From positions 2,785,754-2,849,753 of the forward strand of contig OZ024792.1 of the NCBI GenBank assembly GCA_964017065.1: a DNA stretch of 64,000 bases, written 5' to 3'. Each line of letters begins with the position of its first letter. The stretch's first letter is position 1. This document shows positions 53,256-62,370 of the stretch, piece after piece. Origin of the DNA: Haliclona indistincta (taxonomy: Eukaryota > Porifera > Demospongiae > Haplosclerida > Chalinidae). The notes under the pieces are model-generated. The model searched no databases and had not been told where the DNA came from. It was given only the letters and a program-made list of their open reading frames with translations. A program made the translations under genes and the position numbers.

Positions 53256-53470
53256 ATCATGTGAGCAATTTGAAAGGGTTAAATACTTGTCTTATGTCAG
53301 TATTACAATTTATAAAGATGAAAATAAAGTGAAGTGAACGTGACTGTACATGACGGATGAGATTGGTGCAACATAAACACTGTTCAATAATCAATCACAC
53401 GGCGATGGCACACATCACAATAGTTATAACTGTTCAATAATATTCAATTTTTCCTATTATTTATGGACAC

Positions 53471-56400
53471 TCAGTGTAGTCCCTCGTAACCATCCTCAGC
53501 TTTCTTTGTGCTAATAGAATTTTGACACTGCGTACACTGTACATGCATGTGATTAGCACAAACCTGGACAACAGGAGTAGTCGAAAATCCTACTTTTGGC
53601 TTAGACAATGACTAAAAAAAAAGAATACAGACACTTATAAATTCGATTGTACAAGTGTTCCAACACTATTTCTCACCTGAATCACTTCTGACTCTGAAGG
53701 GGCATTTTCAAGCTCTACTGGTTTTGGTGCTGTTTTTAATAGGTGAGAATGACAGGTGAGACAATGGTAGATTTAACTTACTGAATGGATCAAGAAACAT
53801 TTTAGCTGGAGCACTCTTGCTGTAAACTCCATATTCATTCTCCATCTCTCTCTTCTTCTTACTCACGGGTATCTCTCTGGGAACCTTTCTACTATGAGAT
53901 ACAACTTGTGAGGTGCCAGTCTGTGTACATAAAACATTTTAATAACAACATCATCACCACAAAAATAACCACTGACTTTAGATGATGTCTCTTCATCAGC
54001 TAGCATCCCATAATCATATGTATCACCTGTCTTGATAGCTACCATAGAATGCGACTTGCGAAAAGCCGGCTAACATGAAAAATTATTTTTTGAAGTGTAA
54101 CATAGTGAAGGTAAGGTATGACCTTTCTAAACATCATGTGTCCACAGTCAAATCTCACAACCTTTTGGCTCGGACCAGCCAACAAACCTTTAGACTCCTA
54201 TAACAATGTAACCATTGATGATGAGAGTGTCTTATCACTTTTAGCAGAAACACTTACTGAGCTATCACTGGCATCAAATACATTTTTAGTAAGATCCTAC
54301 AATGAGATTATTTCAATGAAGAACAGATGATACAGAGGACATACCTCCTTGCCAACAAAATCATCTATATCAGTAGATCGGTCCTAAATGAAAAAAAATC
54401 ATTGTAATAGCACATTTGAGCCGACATAGTAGTGTGTTGTGTTTAAGAGCATGAGATCAGGGCTCTCTCCCAATATCACAGATCATTTAACTTTGTTGGT
54501 CGGCTTTAAATTGGGCCAGAGGTTGTAAATAGGTTTGTAACATAATTATGAATATCACTAACCACAATAATCATTTGTGGATTGGTATGTCTATGAGTTA
54601 TTTGTCCAAGTGTTTGTCAAGTGAGTAATTATACAGGACAGTGGACATACATTCTGTATGGGAGAACTTTGACACTGCTGCAATGGAGGAGGAGCAATTG
54701 TCTCTTTGAGGTCCTCTTCTGGCTTCTCTTCCACTCTATTACTCTGGGTAATACACACACAAACTAATAGGTGGTACAGTATAATAATTATGCACATCAC
54801 TATAATAGTTAAACAGTGCATCCGAGGATCTACGCAATTTAGAAGACCGAGAGCCGTTGCTATATAGCGTCCGAGCGTAGCGAGGGCGCTATGGTAACGG
54901 CGCGAGGGCTTCTACATCGCGTAGATCCAATTGGATGCACTGTCTAACTGATTTAGACCATAGCAACAGCAAACAGAAACGACGCGAACGACGAGCAAGG
55001 ACACGCGAGCGCTGTTAAAATTATTCAGTAGAACTCTGCTCACAGAACCGTAATCTGCACCGTGTGGTGGGATTCCATTATGAGATTTAGAGACGCGCAG
55101 CTATGCAACCTGGTTGGTCAACATCGCTTAGCTGTGGTCTAAACTTAAATATTGGGGTTCCTTTTGAGAGAACTAGAGATATGGGATATTGAATAAACTT
55201 ATGCAATGCTTGAGCTATTGTAATAAGAAAAAGAAAAGTGGGAGAGGCAAGTGGTATAATACCTCTGTATTAACTTCTATATCAAGAGAAAATGGTTCCT
55301 TGTCTGCTCCCTCTCCTGTGCTGTCATTTCCTGGTGGACTATCCTTCTGGTCTGTACTGCTAGATTCTGCAACCATTGCTGAAACCTCTTCATCCTCTTC
55401 TGTGTTGCGTGAAGGTTCCATGTTGCCGGGTTCAATAAGTTCTGGTGAAGGTTCCATGTTGCCGGGTTCAATAAGTTCTGGTGAAGGTTCCATGTTGCCG
55501 GGTTCAATAAGTTCTGGTGAAGGTTCCATGTTGCCGGGTTCAATAAGTTCTGGTGAAGGTTCCATGTTGCCGGGTTCAATAAGTTCTGGTGAAGGTTCCA
55601 TGCTGCCGGGTTCAATAAGTTCTGGTGAAGGTTCCATGTTGCCGGGTTCAATAAGTTCTGGTGAAGGTTCCATGTTGCCGGGTTCAATAAGTTCTGGTGA
55701 AGGTTCCATGTTGCCGGGTTCAATAAGTTCTGGTGAAGGTTCCATGTTGCCGGGTTCAATAAGTTCTGGTGAAGGTTCCATGTTGCCGGGTTCAATAAGT
55801 TCTGGTGAAGGTTCCATGCTGCCGGGTTCAATAAGTTCTGGTGAAGGTTTCATGTTGCCGAGTTCAATAGCCATTTCCTAAAATTAAATAAGTACAGTTT
55901 AGTTGGACCAGTATAATGAACATACTGGGGAACCATCACAAAAATTTTTATTGACTGCTTGATAGGTACCAGCTGGCACATACTGCATCAGTGCAAAACA
56001 AGAGAGTTGTTAGTTCTTGTCTACTAAGGTTATAAATGGTCAGAGCACTGAAAATCAGTTGTTAGAGTGATACAAGTTCACTTCTGTCAAAAACGACTTT
56101 CTGTAGAGCATACTAACCACTTTTGTCTGTCAGATTACTAGACTTTTGCAAAGCGCTTGAGCACATGAAAAGCTGAATGGTTATAACAATCTGGAAATTC
56201 AATATAGCGAAGATACAGACGATAGTTCGCCACTACAGCCGCCATCTTACATTACATATAGAGGTCTACCAGCAGTAGTAGTAATAGGATGGTATATAAA
56301 TAATTAATTTTATTAGAGAAAGCTTGTCGTCTATCTAGCATTCTGATCCATTCACTATCATACTCCTACTCACCTGTGTTACTGGGTAATAATCTAAAGG

Positions 56401-59110
56401 AAACAAAAAAAACAATATTGAATTGATAAAAATGATAATCATTATTACCTGATTTTTTCTTCGAACAACACCACAACACTATTGCAACAACAATCGCGAT
56501 CACTGCTGTCACACCTAATAATACCACTCCGATACACATGAAACCGATCAATAATTTTATTCCTATAAATAGCAATTTTGTCAAGTATAATAATTATAGT
56601 GTTACAGTGATCAACATACCTATAGGTGGATCAAATGTGGAATTAGTTGGACTTTTGGAACTGTCAAGTGTTGGACTTTTGGAACTGTCAAGTGTTGGAC
56701 CCATAGGGCTAGTACTGACGACACTGCTCTTTCGTTCTGTTGTTGTCAGTGAATTTATTACAACACTGTACAAGTAATACACAAACCTGTAAACAAAGAA
56801 CTAAGGGTGCTAGTAAATGAAGAGTGAACAGTTACGCCAGTGTCATCTGTAGGATGAAAATTCAAACTAATTGTTATCCTTGAAAGTGCCTACAGACTTA
56901 CTGGGAGATGGACAACTGTTGGTGTGGTTTGTTGCATTACCTAAACCAGCTTTATTAACCGGTACTATGGTGACATTATCAGGACAATCAGAATAATACC
57001 AAAATGATTCTTTAGCAAAGAATAGTTGATCCACTGCACTGATTGTACTGCTGATAATGACATTGTAACCATTGATAGCTACTCCAGCCAGAGTATAGGG
57101 AGGAGTCCAGGTGATGAGGACACATGTTGAGTTGATGGGAGTCACATTGATGTTACTGACTGGACCTAGCAACCCTATACAGAAGAAGCTTTACTGACAG
57201 CTAGCTACAGGTACACAAGCAAGATAGTAGCTAGAGTATAATGTCCTGTCGCTTATTTTTAGTTGATATACAGACATGAAGACCTGTTAATACAGAGCAC
57301 TGAGCTTCTGTATCAGCTACATTCCTCAAGCATGATTACATCATGCCGTCAGGTGACATGTTTCGAGCGATCCGATTGGCTGAAAGGCATTATCAATCCA
57401 AGGAGTGTGCGACTTTAAATTTCCGCCACTCAGCACGAAAAAACTTCCTTACTATGCAGTTTTCATACGAGCCGTACAGCTAAGTGTGAACATACACAAT
57501 ACTATGGCTGTATAAATCTCGTACGCAATAGCGGCCCATTTATTACTTTGTATGCACTTAGGAATGATAGGTTACTGTTTTTATACACACGACAAAAAAA
57601 CGAAAATCTTATGTGGAAAAAACTTGTACATAGTAGATTTTTAGACACAGTGAGTAGAATTTTAGAAGAGCACAAAATGCTTAAACTCTTGGCATGGTCT
57701 ATGTAATTCTCTTGTATAGATAGTACTGTACTAATAAGACAGAATCTACTGCATGCAGTAATATGCTGTCTATCACCCGTTATACAGTATCTACCTTGTA
57801 CAAGCAGTAGTGCTTGACGACTGTTATCAAATGTAATGGGATCAACAGAACTAGAATGGCAAGTGATGTTGGTAGCATTCTCAGGAGAAGACACCCACAG
57901 TATCAGGGTAGAAATGCGAATGTTCTCTGCTTCATCTAGCAATTCAGTTTTTATAAAAACATCTTTACCATTATCCAGTTGCTCTCCATTAGATCGCAAC
58001 CAAATAGAGTTACCAGCAGCAACACAAGTAAAGGTCACATTGGTATTGATTGAAGTATTGATGGATTGAGGGTCTTGTAGAATCCCTATAAAATTAAAAA
58101 AGGTTTATGAAATCCTGGCCCTTTCCTGTGTTAGCTATTATAGTATTTTTATGAAATTGATTTCAATGAACTTTGTATTTTTCTGTCACTTCAAGCAATT
58201 GTAAAACGCTATGGCTTGCGTTCCAGCAACGGGAGCAGCATTTTAACGCTTAGAGTCCCGGCATGTAAAAAACAGGGAAAATCATCAAAAGCAAAGCCCT
58301 AAGCTGGTAACTAAACCCTGAACCATAGTCCCTAAAAACCTTCTAACAGCGCAAAGTTGGGAGGTCATTCTATAATAGAGACTCCAGCCCTCACTAAAGA
58401 TCGTCAGGAGAGTCGTTTAAAAAAATTAAAACGGCGCACAAATCCTCCTAAACAGTGCAATTAAACTAGATATAAAAGCAAAAAACCTGGCGCTAGTAGG
58501 ACTCGAACCGTTAACCACAAGCACCTCTGATCCACGCTGTCCACTCAACCACCGCAGCCACACCGATCAGTAGTATTATTCATAGGGCGCAAAATGAGTG
58601 GGCATTATATGTAGTAGCACCCCTTCGGGGTGGTACACGCCCACATGCCGGGAGTCTAAGCGTTAAAATGCCCATCCCATTACCAAGACAGGAGACACAG
58701 CATAACATAAAACTTAGTTATAAACTATATCGTGTACTTGTTTTAAATGTAGGTTAAGTAAAAAGGTTTCAAGCTTCTGTCACTAAAAAAGCACAACCTA
58801 TATCATAATTATAGTGGGAAATTTCATGTGAATTATTTGGAAAATTGCGAGTTTTTTCGTGAAACACAAATTATGTCTGGAAATACAAAATATCTACAAT
58901 TGGCAATTTGCCTGGAGTTAGGTGAGTACAAAGACAGTTCTAACATGTCTACTAGTGTGCTAACAAAGCTTGGTAACAAGCTCATTATTCGCCACGCTCC
59001 ACTTATGACTAGAGAGAAAACTCACTTGCTATTTGAGCATGGTTTATATCTATGATCGAAGAAAGGTAGACCACTAATGCCAGCAGACCGGTATAATATG
59101 AAAAAGACAT
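53471..59110 (-). CDS. Receptor D: Ig + FN3 membrane receptor with repeat-bearing tail
   Basis: Start at 59110: signal MSFSYYTGLLALVVYLSSII (exon 59110-59026, GTGAGT donor). Ig exon about 58086-57796 (TFTCVAAGNSIWLRSNGEQ, ENATNITCHSS); FN3 exon about 57173-56897 (VLITWTPPYTLAGVAINGY); stalk with repeated LDSSKSPT (about 56760-56625); TM exon about 56565-56450 (VVLLGVTAVIAIVVAIVLWC then CSKKKSG). Tail exons: a long one (about 55874-55260) with 13 copies of a 12-residue repeat PSPELIEPGNME, then EDEEVSAMVAESSS; EEKPEEDLKETIAPPPLQQ (about 54745-54650); TGDTYDYGMLADEETSS (about 54066-53978); REMENEYGVYSKSAPAKMF (53930-53782); and a last exon with VQCTQCQNS to the stop at 53471. Tail tyrosines include YGML (YxxL). 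Orthologous layout to C. Divergent with E. Confidence 0.8.
54811..54947. mobile_element. Small foldback element in a receptor D intron
   Basis: ACAGTGCATCC..GGATCTACGC at the left is mirrored by GCGTAGATCC..GGATGCACTGT at the right, with a CG-rich centre (AGCGTAGCGAGGGCGCT). About 135 bp, almost fully palindromic. Confidence 0.8.
55411..55872. repeat. 36-bp coding tandem repeat, 13 copies
   Basis: Unit GAAGGTTCCATGTTGCCGGG then TTCAATAAGTTCTGGT, exact period 36, copies differing by 0-1 base except the last. It encodes 12 residues (minus strand) in the tail of receptor D; being a multiple of 3 it keeps frame. The other strands are also open, but only the minus frame joins the tail exons. Confidence 0.95.
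58239..58670. mobile_element. TIR element containing a tRNA-like sequence
   Basis: 28-bp near-perfect terminal inverted repeats (CATTTTAACGCTTAGAGTCC at 58239; mirrored at 58643-58670). Inside, on the minus strand (about 58565-58483), lie TGGTTGAGTGG (pol III A box) and GGTTCGAGTCC (B box), followed by TTTTTT. The T-stem does not pair, so it is not an intact tRNA. Sits in the first intron of receptor D. Confidence 0.8.
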
Positions 59111-59281
59111 CTATAATACACGGTCCTGGTAGATCGGATCCTCTAAGCTACTCTGCTACTCCTATAATATCCGTGCATAGACTAGTGGGAGGAGCTGGGA
59201 GGGGCATGAGGTTAATCGATCTAATACCACGCGTGCGTATCACACGCGGTTATTTACGTGTACGTGTGCGCGCTCGCAAGA
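59111..59281. promoter_or_regulatory. Bidirectional promoter of receptors D and E
   Basis: 171 bp between the divergent start codons. Contains GGGAGGAGCTGGGAGGGGC and alternating ACGTGTACGTGTGCGCGC near 59255. Inferred from layout. Confidence 0.5.
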
Positions 59282-60681
59282 ATGTTTTGCAGAGTTGTTC
59301 AACTTGGTCTGCTTTTTGCAGCTTCTTGCGATGTATTCATAGCAGCTCAAGAAGCAAGTACGAAGTTTTTGTGATCAATTTACTCCTCTATTATTAATCC
59401 TCTCAAGAAATCACAGGCCCTCCTCGACCAATCAACACCTCAGTTAGTGAAGAAGTTGAATTCAGCTGCACTGCAGCTGCAAATGGTTTCGTTTGGAGAG
59501 CTAATGGAGTGCAGCTAGACAGCAGAGAAGGTATCATCATATTTACAGTACCGGTAAACAAAGAAATGAACATACGTACATCGATAATAAGAATGATAGT
59601 GTCTTCAACCGATAATGCAACAAATATCACGTGTACTGCTATCAGCCAGTTCCCACCATCAAGTGATATCAGTGATCCAGCTCTGTTACTTGTGCAAGGT
59701 AGTTATTTGCATGTAATATCTTCATATGATACGCATGCATACAGGTTTATTGGAGCCAGCAAGTCACCTCACCATGACCATCTTCAATCCCTCTACTCTC
59801 CTCATCTCTTGGAGCCCTCCCTTCACTCTGGAGGGGGTACCCATCCTGGGCTATATCATTACTATTGACAACACTGCTAGCAGTGATAAAAATGAAACAA
59901 TTCAAACACCAGGCAATGCTACAATGCTGTACTACACTATTGATCCCAATGTCAACAATAACATAACTGTCACTTTATTTCCTATCAATATGGCTGGGAA
60001 AGGGGAATCTTTGTTTACTACCACTATCATACTCTCTCGACCATTGTCTCCATCAACTACACTACTAGCTCCAAGTATCAGCAAACATACAAGTACTTAA
60101 TCATGTTATTACAACTATACTCTCCATTACACATACACAGAGGTATCACTCACTACTATTATCACAGTTACAAATCTAATCTCAGCATCTACTGCATCAA
60201 CTGATGATCTTGCAAACAATGGTAAACAGTGACAATATTGAATAGCGCAGATATCAACTCTGTTCCTACCCCCCTACTGAGTGTTTTTGTATCAATACTG
60301 GTTGTACTGGTTCTCTATAATTTGCATGATAATTGAGTGTATAATATCTCTATGTATACAGCTACAGCACTATTGTCAACTGCTGAATTGGTCACTGTAA
60401 TATCAGTTTCATCTGCGATTACATCGAGTCTGTTACTAACAACAGCACTATTATTGTTTCTATGTTGCTTAAGAAAGAGACACATCAAAAGAAAAGGTAT
60501 ATGCTATAGCTAATATGCAGTTTACCCAACAATCCATCTTATAGAAGCACGGAAAGATCTGAAAGATGCTATCATAATGAATGATAGTGAAGCATATGCA
60601 GTGGTTAAGAGACACACTCAGCTGCAACGGATTGAAACACATGACAATAGCGCTTATGGTGTCGTCATTATAAAGCAATGA
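59282..60681 (+). CDS. Receptor E: Ig + FN3 membrane receptor with two-tyrosine tail
   Basis: Signal MFCRVVQLGLLFAASCDVFI (59282 on). Ig exon about 59410-59697 (EFSCTAAANGFVWRANGVQ, SSTDNATNITCTAIS). FN3 exon about 59745-60093 (LLISWSPPFTLEGVPILGY, PINMAGKGESLF). Thr-rich stalk exon (about 60140-60220). TM exon (about 60361-60496; SSAITSSLLLTTALLLFLCC then LRKRHIKRK). Tail (about 60543-60681): EAYAVVKRH and, 20 residues on, NSAYGVVIIKQ. S-A-Y-G-V-V fits the ITIM consensus. The frame is intact. Closest relative is F. Its 3' end converges on the TRIM gene 120 bp away. Confidence 0.83.
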
Positions 60682-60800
60682 CAATAATAATCTTCAGCAC
60701 TGTAACATAATTATGTGTGTAAGTCCTAAAACTTGATTTCTACATGCACATCACAAGTTAAGGTGAGTAGAATCATAGATACAATAGTCATGGAGGAAGC

Positions 60801-62276
60801 CTACACAAGGTAATATTTTACCCTAGTAGTTTCAGTTGCCGATTGCAGGTCTCCTGAAAGCAAGCATTTAACCTTTAATTCATCACCATAGCTATCTTCA
60901 CTAATATCCATGTGTATGTCTCTAAAAGAAACAACCCATGATAATTCATGTGATTTGATCGAGGTGGTAACTTTACTGGTAGTTTTATTCACAGTTTCAT
61001 AAAGTCCATCATTGTCTATGTACTGCGCGCCAACAATCTTGTAATGATTATACTTCCCCTCAGCAGTAAATTGAAAATCCTCTCGTGAGGTCAATGGAAG
61101 CCCTCCAACTGTCAGTGTTATTCTGATACTTGTTTCTGTCTGATGTATGGCTAATGTTGATCCAGGGACAGGGTCAAAGATGAGTGTTGGCTGCCCTAAT
61201 GTAAACACACAGTCTAGTGGTATATTCAATGGTTTATCATTATGCCTTGATCCAACACTCATCATCTTCTGCTTTAGCACACTCTCGTCTCCATTAGTAT
61301 CTTTCAGTCGCTCCATGAATTTGATTCCTTGGGTTGCCATGGCCACATAGCTAGCATCAGTTGTGCACTTGTGGGCATGGCCAGCAAATCGAGTATAGCT
61401 GTCTAGTTGAGCCAGACTGACTTCCATCATCTCCTTCTGTGACCATATCTTCTTCACTCTTTGTGACACACTCTGGAGAGCTTCATTCCTCTGTGCCTCT
61501 ACTGATGCTACGATTCTATCAAACCCATTGTTCACTTCACTCTTCATTAGCTCACTATGCTCTAGTGCTTTATTCTCTACCTTGCTCAATCTTTTCAAAT
61601 AATTGCTAAAATCTTGCTTCTTTTTTGTAACTGAGCTAGCCAAATCTTTCATCTTTGTCTCCAAGCTGTGACGTGCTTTATCTACCATGATATAGTCATG
61701 ATTTTTGTGAGCCAGTAGCAGACATTCTGGACAAACCATCTCTGAGCAGCGAGTGCATAAATACTTAAGTTTCTGACCAGCATGTATCAAACACGATGCG
61801 TGCTTTCCTAAAGAGGCAGCAGCTTTTGGCTCATTGACAGTCACAACAGTATGCTTTTGAAAAACTGCTATCTTTTGGTGTAATGACACACACGTTTGGC
61901 AGATCAATGAATTACAATCTTCACACCAAGCGACTAGTGCCCCTTGCTCTCCACATGACTTGCACTGCTGTTTTCCGCTTAGCTCCTGTAACCTCTTGAG
62001 TGGTAGCTCTTGTACTGCATATTGATCTACAGGGAGCTGCTCCACCATATCTGGGCTAAGCTCATGATTAGCTCGACAAACGGGGCACTTTAGCGAATGG
62101 CTATTACCGAGAGACTGCTGTAAACACTCAAAGCAAAACGTGTGAAGGCAAGGAAGACTTCGTGGATCTTTGAACAGCTCCAGACATATACCGCATCTAA
62201 GGTCGTTAGATGATGCTGCACACGTCGCCATTGTTTTGGTAGTCACGTGCGTGAGCAAATTCATGTTCGTAAACAA
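60801..62276 (-). CDS. TRIM-type protein: RING, two B-boxes, coiled coil
   Basis: One exon, 491 codons. RING C3HC4 at about residues 27-70 (CGICLELFKDPRSLPCLHTF, then CPVCRANHEL); B-box 1 at about 105-145 (CKSCGEQGALVAWCEDC, CQTCVSLH); B-box 2 at about 160-200 (CLIHAGQKLKYLCTRC, CPECLLLAHKNH); coiled coil about 205-300; and a C-terminal beta-rich region (residues about 350-491) that I cannot assign to B30.2, NHL or filamin repeats with confidence. Order and spacing are those of animal TRIM E3 ligases (RING for ubiquitin transfer, coiled coil for dimers). The likely start is the second Met (MATCAASSNDLRCG, codon at 62231), since the preceding 15 residues are not TRIM-like. Placed between receptor E and huntingtin; broken copies occur at 44.5 and 47.7 kb. 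Confidence 0.85.
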   Translation of the reverse strand: MFTNMNLLTHVTTKTMATCAASSNDLRCGICLELFKDPRSLPCLHTFCFECLQQSLGNSHSLKCPVCRANHELSPDMVEQLPVDQYAVQELPLKRLQELSGKQQCKSCGEQGALVAWCEDCNSLICQTCVSLHQKIAVFQKHTVVTVNEPKAAASLGKHASCLIHAGQKLKYLCTRCSEMVCPECLLLAHKNHDYIMVDKARHSLETKMKDLASSVTKKKQDFSNYLKRLSKVENKALEHSELMKSEVNNGFDRIVASVEAQRNEALQSVSQRVKKIWSQKEMMEVSLAQLDSYTRFAGHAHKCTTDASYVAMATQGIKFMERLKDTNGDESVLKQKMMSVGSRHNDKPLNIPLDCVFTLGQPTLIFDPVPGSTLAIHQTETSIRITLTVGGLPLTSREDFQFTAEGKYNHYKIVGAQYIDNDGLYETVNKTTSKVTTSIKSHELSWVVSFRDIHMDISEDSYGDELKVKCLLSGDLQSATETTRVKYYLV

Positions 62277-62370
62277 AAACGAGACCTTCCATGTCTTTGA
62301 TCATAAACTTGATATTGAGGAACTAGATAATCTATTGCAAAATAATAGTACAAATAAAGTGATAGAGTTA

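Noticed and set aside
58483..58580. tRNA gene on the minus strand
   Set aside because: A and B boxes match, but the T stem and acceptor stem do not pair and it lies inside a TIR element. Treated as tRNA-derived.
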